64,000 nucleotides of DNA from CAWJPW01 sp963844845 (GTDB lineage Bacteria > Acidobacteriota > Thermoanaerobaculia > Thermoanaerobaculales > Sulfomarinibacteraceae), in contig CAWJPW010000008.1 in the NCBI GenBank assembly GCA_963844845.1, forward strand, positions 434,001 to 498,000. Reading direction: 5' to 3'. Shown here piece after piece: positions 41,311-50,152 of this stretch (positions are counted from its first letter, which is position 1; every line of letters begins with the position of its first letter). The notes under the pieces are model-generated. The model was given only the letters and a program-made list of their open reading frames with translations, made no database searches and was not told the origin of the DNA. A program made the position numbers and the translations under genes.

Positions 41311-42927
41311 ATGGCATCTGTTGCACTTCGTCGGTTGTGGCGGCTCCAAATGGCGGCCCTGCTCGTGGTCATGCTCTGCGGACCGGCGGCGGCCGCTCCC
41401 CTGGGCACCTCGCTGACCTACCAGGGCACCCTGGAGATCGGCGGCGCACCGGCGGACGGCGTGTTCGACCTCCGCTTCACCGTGTGGGACGCCGAGGCCG
41501 GAGGATCGGACCTGGGCACGGTCACCGTGGACGACCTCGTGGTCAGCGGCGGCGTCGTCACCGCGGAGCTCGACTTCGGCGACGGGTACGACGGCACCGC
41601 CCTGTGGCTCGAGGTCGAGGTCCGCGACAGCGCAACCGCCGGCGCCTACACCGTGATCACGCCACGCCAGCCCCTGCGACCGCTGCCCCTGGCGCTCTAC
41701 GCGAGGGCGGCCGGTCATGCAGCTCTCGCGGATGATGCGACGGCGGCCGGCGACGTCAAGGAGATCGACGGCGTCAACGCGGCCGGCCTGCTCGCCTTCA
41801 CCGGGCTCACCGGCATACCCGCCGACCTCGCCGACGGCGACGCCGACCTCCTCGCGGGGCTCGGCTGCGCCGCCGGAGAGGTCGTGGTGTGGGAGTCCGG
41901 TGCCTGGACGTGCGGGCCCGACCGCGGCGGCTGGCGCACGCTGGTGGTCGGCCCGGTGGGCGACGCGGCGGCCAACGGAGCCGCGCTGCTCGCCGCCGCA
42001 GCGGCGCTCCCCACTCCGGCCTCCAGCGACGACGGATGGCGGCTGCGCCTCGAGCCCGGCCGCTATGACCTCGGCAGCGCCTCGCTGGTGATGAAACCGT
42101 GGACGGTGCTGACCGGGGCCGGCGAGAGCGCCACCATTGTCACGTCCTCGCTGTGTAGCCCCGCCAGCGGCGAGGAGGGCACGGTGGTCGCCGCTGCCGA
42201 CACCCGCATCTCGCACCTGACAGTGGAGAACACGTGTGTCAGCGGATCGGACAACGGCGTGGCTGTTCGCGTGCCCACCAGCGCCGCCGGCGCCGCCGTG
42301 GAGCACGTCACCGCCCGCGCCACCGGCGGCCCGATGTATGCCGCCGGCCTGGTCGCCACCGCCCCGAACATGTGGCTGCACCGAATCACGGCATCCGCCG
42401 CCGGCGGTTCCACCGTCAACGTGGGAATCACCTGTGGCGCAAGCGCGATCGTCAGTGACTCCACGGCGACCGCGAGCGGCGGGGACCTCGCCGTCGGGCT
42501 CGTCGTCGGCAGCACCTCGGAGCTGACACCCACCAGCGTGGTCGTGACCCGCGGGACCTTCACCGCCAGCGCGGCGACGGCCACAAGCGGGCTCCAGGTC
42601 TCGTCGGCCGACGCCGACCTCGAGCTCGTCACCCTCTCCGGCGCCGAAGGTCTCACCATCATCAGCAGCTTCGGCTACAACAACGTGCACGCCAGCCGGC
42701 TGACCTCCACCGGTCCAGTGGCCGTGACCCGGACCGGAGGCGACCTCGATGTCACCATCTCCCAGTCACGGGTGGTCGCCACCGGTGCCGCAGTCACCGC
42801 CGCCGGTCTTCCCGTGGACATTCGCGTCGCCGCCTCCCAGCTGTGGGGCGGCGCCCCGTCCACCGCGGCGACCTGCGCCGGCGTGTGGGACGAGAGCTGG
42901 GTCTTCTACCCCTCCACGTGCCCCTGA
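41311..42927 (+). CDS. Secreted beta-helix protein, paralog 1 of 3
   Basis: The 538-residue exported protein has a signal peptide (LWRLQMAALLVVMLCGPAAAA). Its N-terminal beta domain (about residues 30-135) begins SLTYQGTLEIGGAPADGVFD and ends near PRQPLRPLPLALYA. A linker with FTGLTGIPADLADGD and a two-Cys segment follows. The conserved VVGPVGDAAANGAALLA and LEPGRYDLGSASLVMKPW block leads into a right-handed parallel beta-helix of about 280 residues, and the tail is CAGVWDESWVFYPSTCP. The two other paralogs at 43330 and 44892 share every one of these blocks. GAGGAGG precedes the ATG at 41311. It is probably a cell-surface or secreted protein; no catalytic residues of pectate lyases are evident. 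The function is unknown. Confidence 0.78.
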   Translation: MASVALRRLWRLQMAALLVVMLCGPAAAAPLGTSLTYQGTLEIGGAPADGVFDLRFTVWDAEAGGSDLGTVTVDDLVVSGGVVTAELDFGDGYDGTALWLEVEVRDSATAGAYTVITPRQPLRPLPLALYARAAGHAALADDATAAGDVKEIDGVNAAGLLAFTGLTGIPADLADGDADLLAGLGCAAGEVVVWESGAWTCGPDRGGWRTLVVGPVGDAAANGAALLAAAAALPTPASSDDGWRLRLEPGRYDLGSASLVMKPWTVLTGAGESATIVTSSLCSPASGEEGTVVAAADTRISHLTVENTCVSGSDNGVAVRVPTSAAGAAVEHVTARATGGPMYAAGLVATAPNMWLHRITASAAGGSTVNVGITCGASAIVSDSTATASGGDLAVGLVVGSTSELTPTSVVVTRGTFTASAATATSGLQVSSADADLELVTLSGAEGLTIISSFGYNNVHASRLTSTGPVAVTRTGGDLDVTISQSRVVATGAAVTAAGLPVDIRVAASQLWGGAPSTAATCAGVWDESWVFYPSTCP

Positions 42928-42937
42928 GGAGGCTGTC

Positions 42938-43309
42938 ATGCGCATCAACTCCACCCATCTGCCTGCACAGATCCTGATCGTCGGTCTGATGGCTGCGGCC
43001 ATGGTAGCTGCATCCGAGGCCGCCGCGCCCGGCGGAGCCGCCGCGCCGCCCACCTCCGAGACGGCCGCGACCACCACCGCTGCCACCGACGCGTTCACCC
43101 TCTCGTGGTGGTCGGTGGACGGTGGCGGGGGCAGCAGCAGCGGCGGCACCTTCACTCTCGCCGGCACCACCGGCCAGCCCGATGTCGGCACCGCCGCCGG
43201 GTACGGCCAGGTGGCCGACGGCGGCCTGTGGTCCGGCAACCGCGTGACGATCTTCGCCGACGACCTCGAGCTGGGCGACACCGGCCAGTGGTCTTCGGTC
43301 GTGCCATGA
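42938..43309 (+). CDS. Small exported protein with C-terminal FESG-like motif
   Basis: This 123-residue protein has a signal peptide (AQILIVGLMAAAMVAASEA) and then a low-complexity Ala/Thr region. A short motif follows, LSWWSVDGGGGSSSGGTFTL then LAGTTGQPDVGTAAGYGQV, which I recognise as a recurrent unit in exported proteins of environmental bacteria. It ends with IFADDLELGDTGQWSSVVP, matching in form the FESG-type terminus of the decayed gene at 52210. It lies 10 nt after paralog 1 and 20 nt before paralog 2 of the beta-helix family, so it is part of the same operon. Its role is unknown. Confidence 0.68.
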   Translation: MRINSTHLPAQILIVGLMAAAMVAASEAAAPGGAAAPPTSETAATTTAATDAFTLSWWSVDGGGGSSSGGTFTLAGTTGQPDVGTAAGYGQVADGGLWSGNRVTIFADDLELGDTGQWSSVVP

Positions 43310-43329
43310 GCCGGGGTAAGGAGCGAGCC

Positions 43330-44880
43330 ATGTTGCGCACCCTCATCACCACGATCCTCGCCGTCGCAGCCGCGGCTGCCCCGGCCGCCGCCGCCACCGT
43401 GACCTACCAGGGGCAGCTGGCGGACGGGGGCCTACCGGCCGCCGGCGTCTACGACCTTCGCTTCACCCTCTACGCGGCGGCGGCCGGCGGCGGCGCCCTC
43501 GACACCTTCACCGCCGACAATGTGGCGGTGCTGGACGGGTTCTTCTCGGTGAAACTGGACTTCAGCATCAGCCTCGACGGAAGTGCCCTGTGGGTGGAGG
43601 TCGCCGTCCGCCCGGGCGGAAGCAGCGGTAGCTTCACGCCGCTCGCACCGCGCCAACGGGTGACCGCCGCCCCGTTCGCGCTGAGCGCGCCGCAGGCCGA
43701 GACCGCCATCACCGCCAACGGCTCCGTCACCGCCATCGACGCCGACACCGTCGATGGCAACGACGGCGCCTTCTTCCTTGCCTGGGCCAACCGCACCGGC
43801 GTGCCGGCCGAGCTCGCCGACGGCGACGACGACGGCCTCGGAGAGCTGGCGTGTGCGAGCGGCGAGGTGCCGTTCTTCGGCGACGCCGGCTGGACCTGCT
43901 CGCCGGACCGCGGCGCCGGCTTCGCCCGCACCGCGGTGGTGGGCCCGGTGGGAAGCGCGGCAGCCAACGGCGCGGCGCTTCTCGCCGCTGTCGCCGCCAT
44001 TCCGGTCCCGGCGTCGCAGGCCGACGCGTGGCAGGTGGAGCTCGAGCCCGGCCGCTACGACCTCGGCAGCACCGGCCTCGAGCTCAAGCCGTGGCTGACG
44101 CTCACCGGCGCCGGTGAGAAGAACACCGTGATCACCTCGAGCCGCTGCGTCTCGCCGGGGCACTCCGGCGCGACGATCACCGGCGCGGCGAACGCCACCC
44201 TGCGCGACCTCACGGCGGAAAACATCTGTCCCACCGACACCGATTGGGGTTACGCCATCGAGCTGCTCGGCGACGACGTGCGGCTCGAACGGGTCACCGC
44301 CCGCGCCATCGGCACCGCCAGAATCAACCAGGCGGTGTACGTGCAGGGCGACCGAGCCTGGCTCGAACGCGTCTCGGCCACCACCGGGAATGCCGTGAGC
44401 GGCAACACCGCCATCAGCGTTTACGGCGGCGGTGTCACGCTCCTGGACTGCACCGGGCTTACGTCCCGCGGCACCGCCCTGGTGCTGCAGGGCCAGAGCT
44501 GGGTGCGGCGCGGGATCTTCACGGCCCTCGCCTCGGACGGCATCGACTGCGGCGTCTACATCGCAGCCAATGCCGACCTGCAGGACGTCTCGGCAGCCGG
44601 TCCGGACGGGGCTGTCTGGGTCATCGTCGACGACGACGTGCTCGTCACCCTGTCGCGCCTCACCGCCCAGGGCGAGTTCTACACCCAGGTCAACTCCGGC
44701 TCCCTGGTCGTGGCCATCGAGCACTCGCGGATCGTCGCCCCGGGAGTCACGATTCACGCCACCGGCGGGGTCGTCGGGGTATCGGCCAGCCAGCTGTGGG
44801 GAGACCCCGTCAATGGAGCGGTGGTCTGCGCCGGAGTCTGGGACGAGTACTGGACCTTCTACGCCAACACCTGCCCGTGA
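43330..44880 (+). CDS. Secreted beta-helix protein, paralog 2 of 3
   Basis: The 516-residue paralog has a signal peptide (LRTLITTILAVAAAAAPAAA). It carries the shared N-terminal domain (TVTYQGQLADGGLPAAGVYD, LRFTLYAAAAGG, APRQRVTAAPFALSA) and the linker NRTGVPAELADGDDDGLGEL with two cysteines. The shared middle block follows (VVGPVGSAAANGAALLA, LEPGRYDLGSTGLELKPW, LTLTGAGEKNTVITSSRC), then a beta-helix, and the tail VSASQLWGDP with CAGVWDEYWTFYANTCP. It differs from paralog 1 mostly in the beta-helix rungs, which suggests that the helix face is the variable, ligand-recognising part. The ATG at 43330 is preceded by AAGGAGCGAG. Confidence 0.78.
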   Translation: MLRTLITTILAVAAAAAPAAAATVTYQGQLADGGLPAAGVYDLRFTLYAAAAGGGALDTFTADNVAVLDGFFSVKLDFSISLDGSALWVEVAVRPGGSSGSFTPLAPRQRVTAAPFALSAPQAETAITANGSVTAIDADTVDGNDGAFFLAWANRTGVPAELADGDDDGLGELACASGEVPFFGDAGWTCSPDRGAGFARTAVVGPVGSAAANGAALLAAVAAIPVPASQADAWQVELEPGRYDLGSTGLELKPWLTLTGAGEKNTVITSSRCVSPGHSGATITGAANATLRDLTAENICPTDTDWGYAIELLGDDVRLERVTARAIGTARINQAVYVQGDRAWLERVSATTGNAVSGNTAISVYGGGVTLLDCTGLTSRGTALVLQGQSWVRRGIFTALASDGIDCGVYIAANADLQDVSAAGPDGAVWVIVDDDVLVTLSRLTAQGEFYTQVNSGSLVVAIEHSRIVAPGVTIHATGGVVGVSASQLWGDPVNGAVVCAGVWDEYWTFYANTCP

Positions 44881-44891
44881 GGAGATCGATC

Positions 44892-46490
44892 ATGAAGCTG
44901 CTCGCTGCAACCGCGATCCTGGTCACCGCCGCCGCCACCAGCTTGGCGGCACCCATGGGCACCGCCTTCACGTGGCAGGGCACCCTGGCGACCGGCGGCG
45001 TCCGCGTCGACGGCTCCTGGGACCTCCGGTTCACGCTGTACGACGCGCCCGACGCCGCGGTCCCGGCTGCCGGACCGGTGACCGTCGAGGACGTCCCGGT
45101 AGAGCATGGCCGCGCCACCGTCGCCGTCGACTTCGGTGCGGTCTTCGACGGCAGCGACCTGTGGCTCGAGGTCGCCGGCCGGCCGGGGGCGAGCGGCGGC
45201 GGGTTCACCGTGCTGCGGCCGCGCCAGCCGCTGGGGTCGACACCGTTCGCACACCACGTGGCCGAGGCCGACACGGCCGGGTCGGCAGAGTTCGCCGCGA
45301 CGGCCATCGCGGCCGACACCCTCGAGGGCGAGCACGCCGCCTACTACCAGATCTGGGGCAACCTCACCGGGGTGCCGGCTGACCTCGCCGACGGCGACGA
45401 CGACACCCTCGCGGCCCTCGCCTGCACCGCCGGGGAGCTGGTGACCTGGAACGGCAGCGCCTGGGTCTGCGACGCCGACGACGAGCCCGCCTACGCTCGT
45501 ACCGTGGTGGTCGGCCCGGTGGGGGACGCCGCCGCCAACGGTGCGGCGCTCCTCGCTGCGGTGGCCGCACTGCCCACGCCGGCGACCCCGGAAGGGGCGT
45601 GGCAGATCCGGATCGAGCCCGGGACCTACGACCTCGGAACTGCCTCGTTGGTGATGAAGCCGTGGCTGTCGGTGGCGGGGGCCGGGCGCGAAGCCACGGT
45701 CATCACCTCGGCGCGCTGCTGCGGCGAAACCGACGCGCTCTACGGCACAGTGGTTGCCGCCGCCGGGACGGAGCTCAGCGATCTGACCGTGCTGAACACC
45801 TGTGACCCCACGGTGGCCGACCAGCAGTCGGCCGCGGTCAGCAGCAGCCAGACCGGAGCGGTGTTCCGAAGGCTGAGGGTGTACGGTTTCGGCACCGCCG
45901 AGTACGAGCACGGCTTGGTCAGCACCGGCGCCGACGCCGTCATCGAGCAGGTCGTCGCGGCGGGTGGGAGCCCGAGCGCCGAGTTCGGATGCGGTGTCAC
46001 GGTGGCGGGGGCCAACTCCTTCCTCCTCGACGTCTCCGCCACCGGCACCCACACCGGCCTGCGCATCCTGCGCACCAGCAGCCACGTCCTGCGCGGGTCC
46101 TTCCTCGCGATGGGTGGAGGCTTGCCGGGCATCGGCCTCATCGGGATCGAGCTCGAGGGCGCCGATGTGGAGATTGCTGACGCCACGGCCGATGGCGCCA
46201 CCGCAGTATCGGCCGCCGCGTACACCGCCTCGGGCAACCTGACCCTCTCCCGCGTCACCGCCAACGGCGCCGTGGTCGGCCGCGCCAACCCGGGAAACAC
46301 CCTGAAGCTCGTCCTCGAGCACTCCCGGGTGGACAGCAGCGGTGCGACCCTGGACATCGGCGCCAACGTGCTCGCAGGAGTCGCTGCCTCCCAGCTGGCG
46401 GGCGGGCCGATGGTCGTGGGCGGTGGCGCAGTGGCCTGTGCCGGGGTGTGGGACGAGAGCTGGACGTTCTCCGCCAACGTCTGCCCCTGA
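44892..46490 (+). CDS. Secreted beta-helix protein, paralog 3 of 3
   Basis: The 532-residue paralog has a signal peptide (KLLAATAILVTAAATSLAA) and the shared blocks: FTWQGTLATGGVRVDGSWD, LRPRQPLGSTPFAHHVA, GNLTGVPADLADGDDDTLAA, VVGPVGDAAANGAALLAAVA, IEPGTYDLGTASLVMKPW and the tail CAGVWDESWTFSANVCP. A pair of cysteines after TSAR (CC) and a longer variable region distinguish it. It starts 11 nt after paralog 2, with GAGGAG upstream, completing a four-gene operon. A tail motif preserved in all three paralogs could act as a C-terminal anchoring or folding signal. Function is unknown. Confidence 0.78.
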   Translation: MKLLAATAILVTAAATSLAAPMGTAFTWQGTLATGGVRVDGSWDLRFTLYDAPDAAVPAAGPVTVEDVPVEHGRATVAVDFGAVFDGSDLWLEVAGRPGASGGGFTVLRPRQPLGSTPFAHHVAEADTAGSAEFAATAIAADTLEGEHAAYYQIWGNLTGVPADLADGDDDTLAALACTAGELVTWNGSAWVCDADDEPAYARTVVVGPVGDAAANGAALLAAVAALPTPATPEGAWQIRIEPGTYDLGTASLVMKPWLSVAGAGREATVITSARCCGETDALYGTVVAAAGTELSDLTVLNTCDPTVADQQSAAVSSSQTGAVFRRLRVYGFGTAEYEHGLVSTGADAVIEQVVAAGGSPSAEFGCGVTVAGANSFLLDVSATGTHTGLRILRTSSHVLRGSFLAMGGGLPGIGLIGIELEGADVEIADATADGATAVSAAAYTASGNLTLSRVTANGAVVGRANPGNTLKLVLEHSRVDSSGATLDIGANVLAGVAASQLAGGPMVVGGGAVACAGVWDESWTFSANVCP

Positions 46491-46607
46491 CCCGCGCCCG
46501 CCGGGTGGATGCCAGAGCCGGGTGGCGATGGCCCGCTCGGCCGGCGAGCCGGGCGCGCGCGAGCGTGCCCTCCCCCCGTCACACTGGCACCATCGAGGAG
46601 GGGACCG

Positions 46608-47759
46608 ATGGTGCAGCACGCTGTCGCCGTGTCCGAGGAGCAGGCCCTGGCCTACCGTGCCCGGCGCCACCAGCTGCTGGGTCCGGGGGCCGCCGACCCC
46701 GAGAGCGCGGCCCGAGCCGTGATCGGGATCCAGGCCCAGGTGGCGGCGCCCGCGCTGTGGTCGCTGGCCATGCGCTGCGCTCGACCGCCATCGGCCGACG
46801 CGCTGGCGAAGCGGACCACGACCTCGACGACCCTGGTGCGGACCTGGGGCCAGCGCGGCACGGTCCACCTCTACGACGCCGCAGCTCACTGGCGGGTGGC
46901 GGTGCGCGCCCTCGCGGAGTGGCCGCTGGGCGCCCGCGGGGGCCGGCAGCCGAGCCCCGAGTCCGTGGCGGCAGCCGAAGCGCGGGTCCGGGACCTCGAC
47001 CGGGCGGTGGGCCGTTCGGACCTCTTCGACCTGGTGGAGGCCGACGACCTCGCGTGGATGGCCGAGCGGACCGGCTCGGGTGTCCCCGCCCTCCGTGGCG
47101 TCGCCGGCCGCTTCATCTGGGACATGGCGCGGCGCGGCATCCTGTGCATCGGTGAGATGGTCGACGGTGAGCAGAGCTACGACCAGCGACGGCTTCGCTT
47201 CGCCGGTCTGGAGTGGCCCGAGGTGTCGGCGGCGGTTGCGGGTCGCCGCCTGGTCGGGGACTACCTGTCGGCCAACGCACCTGCCACCGTCAAGGACGTC
47301 GCGCACTTCTTCGGTGCGCGCGTGGGCCAGGCACGGGAGCTGGTCGCCCTCCTCGAGGAGGAGCTCGTGCCGGTGGAGTGCGGCGGCCGACCGGGGCTGT
47401 TGGCGCGGCGCAGGGATGTGACCGACCTGACCCGGCCGGCTCCCGGCCGCTGGCCGCCGCGGCTCCTGCCCAGGTTCGACACCCTGCTCATGAGCCACGG
47501 TGACAAGAGCTGGACGGTCCCCGAGGAAGAGGAGCGGGCGGCGGTCTGGGCCAAGGCGGCGCAGGTCAATGCCACCGTGCTACACCGTGGCCGGCTGGTC
47601 GCGACCTGGAGCCACACCGCCGACGATCAGTCGGTCCGGATCGAGGTACGCCCTCTTCGCCGCTGGCCTCAGGGCCTCGAGCGGGAGCTCGAGCCCGACG
47701 CCCGCGCCTTCGCGCTCCACCTCGGGGTGGACGAGGTCGAGCTCACGGTCTCAGCGTGA
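46608..47759 (+). CDS. AlkZ/YcaQ-like winged-helix DNA glycosylase family protein
   Basis: This 383-residue protein belongs to the HTH_42 family, whose studied members (AlkZ, YcaQ) remove alkylated or crosslinked bases from DNA. The QxQ catalytic-site motif is present as IQAQ (Q42, Q44). The conserved RTWGQRGTVHLYD motif follows near residue 75, with tandem winged helices through residue 300 (RFIWDMARRGILCIGEMVDG, NAPATVKDVAHFFGARVGQA) and the C-terminal beta part (LPRFDTLLMSHGDKSW, VATWSHTADD). The ATG at 46608 follows GAGGAG. It overlaps the end of the convergent membrane protein gene by 9 nt. No secondary-metabolite cluster is seen nearby, so housekeeping alkylation repair is the simpler guess. 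Confidence 0.83.
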   Translation: MVQHAVAVSEEQALAYRARRHQLLGPGAADPESAARAVIGIQAQVAAPALWSLAMRCARPPSADALAKRTTTSTTLVRTWGQRGTVHLYDAAAHWRVAVRALAEWPLGARGGRQPSPESVAAAEARVRDLDRAVGRSDLFDLVEADDLAWMAERTGSGVPALRGVAGRFIWDMARRGILCIGEMVDGEQSYDQRRLRFAGLEWPEVSAAVAGRRLVGDYLSANAPATVKDVAHFFGARVGQARELVALLEEELVPVECGGRPGLLARRRDVTDLTRPAPGRWPPRLLPRFDTLLMSHGDKSWTVPEEEERAAVWAKAAQVNATVLHRGRLVATWSHTADDQSVRIEVRPLRRWPQGLERELEPDARAFALHLGVDEVELTVSA

Positions 47760-49640
47760 GCGCAGCGGCACCTCTGGGTCCCGTCCCCCGGCGGGTGTCT
47801 TCCAGAGCGACCCGCCGGTGGCGTCCACCAGCACCCACTCCCGCCCGGTGACGTCCAGTCCCCAGACGGTGATCCCGTCAACGACCTCCAGGCGGGCGCG
47901 CCGCACGGCTCCGTACTTCTTCGCAGCGGCGGTGTACGTCGCCGGGTCCATGACGTAGAGCTCGGGGACGCGCAGCAGGAACGGGAGGAGGGCCAGCGAT
48001 GGGCCGACACCCCCGGCGGTGACCACCACCACCTGGCGCCCCTCGGCCACACCGGCGATCCGGCGGGCGCAGGCGAGGCCAGGGACGCCCTCCCCGGACG
48101 GCGGTCCCCGGCGCCGAGCAGCCCAGGCATCGGCGCGACCGCCCCGATCGACGATCACGACCCAGGTGCCGTCGACACCGGGCAGGCGTGCCCTGTACAG
48201 CTGCAACCCATCGAGCCCGGTCACCGAGTCGCACCTCAGCCACGGTGCCAGCGGCTCGACCACCGACAGCGGCACGTGGTTGACTCTCTTGCGCAGCAGG
48301 TTGCCCACTCGGAGGCTCCGCGCATAGCGGTCGGTGCTGGGCACCTCGCCGTCGTGAATCCACACCGCGGTGCGGATGCCGGCGAAGCGACTGGCCGGGG
48401 GTGGCCGGCGCGACGAGCCGCGGTGGTGCATGCTGGCGAGCCGCGCCGGCACGGTCCACCCGGCGATCTCGGCCAGGCTCGGAAACTCGAGCCGAAGCGC
48501 CGTCGGCGGGGTCGGGGCGATGCCGCCGCTGAGGCTCGCACGCAGGTAGACCGGCGGTAGCGGCCACAGCGCCACGCTGTCTGCGCTCCCGGGGCCGCCG
48601 GGCAGCGGCAGCCAGGCGCAGCCCACGGCCAGCAAGGCGACGGCCCAGCGCAGTGGCGGCCGGCGAAGGCCGGCGAGGGCCTCGGCAATCGCCACGGCGG
48701 CGAAGGGGACGAGGTAGACCAGGAGGCGCTTGGCGTGGAACCGGTAGCCGAAGACGATGAAGACCGCCACCACCACGACCACACCCACGAGCACCATCTC
48801 GGTGAATCCCACCCGTGCCCGCCGGGCGAGGAGGCCGAGGCCGGCGACGGCCAGAACCGCCCCGACCGCTCCGAGCATGGAGAGCCCGCTCATCACCGAG
48901 AAGACGATCCCGCCGAAATGGGCACCGAGCAGGCTCCAGTGCTGCATGACCACGTCGCCTGCGGTGCCGAAGACGACTCCCTTGTAACCGAGCCAGGCGG
49001 CGCTCGGGGCGACGAAGAGAAGGGCGCCGAGCCACAGCCGCCGGGCCTTGAGGAGGTCACGGCGGTGCACGACCACCGCCGCCACCGCAGGCAGCGGGAA
49101 CAGCCAAGCCAGCGGCTGGGCCACCGCGCTGAGCCCGAGCAGTACGCCCGCCGGCACGAACCGGCGGTCGTCGTCTTCCGCCGCCGCGACGAAGCACACC
49201 ACACCCGCGAACAGGAGGCAGGCGGCAGGGACGTCCGCCATCACCTCCAGGCCGAGTCCGAGCCACGAAAAGCACCCCATCGTCCCGACGCTCACCGCGA
49301 AGGCCAGCGAGGCCGACACCCGTCGCCGGAGGAACAGGTAGAGCACCACAGCCGCCGCGAGCTGCAGCGCCAGAAGGGCCACCGGCAGCAGCTCGAGCAT
49401 GGACACGCCGTCCAGGAGGGCGATGACGAGCGGCAGCAGCGGCGGACGCACCGAGTAGCGCACGTCGGCACCGGCGATGGCGAGGCCGTTGGCGATCCAG
49501 TCCTGGGAGTCACCCCCCATCATCCGGTAGTCCGCGGCGAGGTTCGGCACCACGAGGAGCGGCGCGAGAACCGCCAGCAAGACCACGCACACGGCGATCA
49601 GGGTAACCAGGTGACGATCGGGACGCCGGCGTGCCTGCAC
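47751..49640 (-). CDS. GT-C (GT39/PMT-like) polytopic glycosyltransferase-like protein
   Basis: This protein of about 629 residues has roughly eleven membrane helices in its first 370 residues and a soluble C-terminal part of about 250 residues. The first loop (DYRMMGGDSQDWIANGLAIA) carries acidic residues as in GT-C glycosyltransferases that use polyprenyl-phosphate sugars, and SVRPPLLPLVIALLDG follows. Two starts are possible, GTG at 49640 and TTG at 49679; the first begins just before the first helix. TACAAT lies 8-13 nt upstream of the GTG, so the message could be leaderless. Its 3' end overlaps the AlkZ-like gene. The sugar and acceptor are unknown. Confidence 0.55.
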   Translation of the reverse strand: MQARRRPDRHLVTLIAVCVVLLAVLAPLLVVPNLAADYRMMGGDSQDWIANGLAIAGADVRYSVRPPLLPLVIALLDGVSMLELLPVALLALQLAAAVVLYLFLRRRVSASLAFAVSVGTMGCFSWLGLGLEVMADVPAACLLFAGVVCFVAAAEDDDRRFVPAGVLLGLSAVAQPLAWLFPLPAVAAVVVHRRDLLKARRLWLGALLFVAPSAAWLGYKGVVFGTAGDVVMQHWSLLGAHFGGIVFSVMSGLSMLGAVGAVLAVAGLGLLARRARVGFTEMVLVGVVVVVAVFIVFGYRFHAKRLLVYLVPFAAVAIAEALAGLRRPPLRWAVALLAVGCAWLPLPGGPGSADSVALWPLPPVYLRASLSGGIAPTPPTALRLEFPSLAEIAGWTVPARLASMHHRGSSRRPPPASRFAGIRTAVWIHDGEVPSTDRYARSLRVGNLLRKRVNHVPLSVVEPLAPWLRCDSVTGLDGLQLYRARLPGVDGTWVVIVDRGGRADAWAARRRGPPSGEGVPGLACARRIAGVAEGRQVVVVTAGGVGPSLALLPFLLRVPELYVMDPATYTAAAKKYGAVRRARLEVVDGITVWGLDVTGREWVLVDATGGSLWKTPAGGRDPEVPLRSR

Positions 49641-49649
49641 GGGTGGATT

Positions 49650-49833
49650 GTATGCTGTCGCGGCCGGTGCTCGAGCCAAGATTCTCTGCGGTGAGCCCGT
49701 CCGCGCTGCAGATGAGGCGGGCGTGCCGCTCGCCGACCGAGGGTTGGGGGACTCCGAGGTCCGCAGCCGCTGACGATCCCAACACGTGGCCGCCAGCGCA
49801 GACGATGAGCGCCTCGCAGGCGAACGTCACCAC
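49650..49833 (-). pseudogene. Possible FHA-domain remnant
   Basis: A minus-strand frame from GTG 49833 reads HVLGSSAAADLGV then PSVGERHARLICSADG and AENLGSSTG. This follows the FHA pattern (IGRS..ADL.L.D..VSRRHA......DLGSSNG), which binds phosphothreonine. The expected Arg of the GR motif is Ser, a stop lies two codons upstream of the GTG, and the frame runs on antisense-like into the next gene. It is most likely a fragment, or possibly chance. The rest of the 49641-50152 gap shows nothing else supportable. Confidence 0.3.
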
Positions 49834-50152
49834 CGGCTACAGGCACCAGCTGTCCACCTCGGCGCCTCCTCCGCGCCCGGCGACCTCGACACGGACCCTC
49901 CCGCGGGCGGCTGCCCGCCGCGTTCCCCCTGCTGTACACACTGCCAGAGCTCGTGACATCGATTGCAGCTCAACGGTCGAAGGGGCGCGGGCAGCGTCGT
50001 GACAACCGGAGCAGGGCGCCCGCCCGTGAGACCGTGCGTCTCGCTGCGCAAGCGGAATGGCGCGTCTCGACGGACACGTTGCGCGGTTCGCTGGACGCTA
50101 CATTGGACCAGTCGGCGGCGAGCGGTATCGCCGGACGTGCAAAGGAGAGCAC

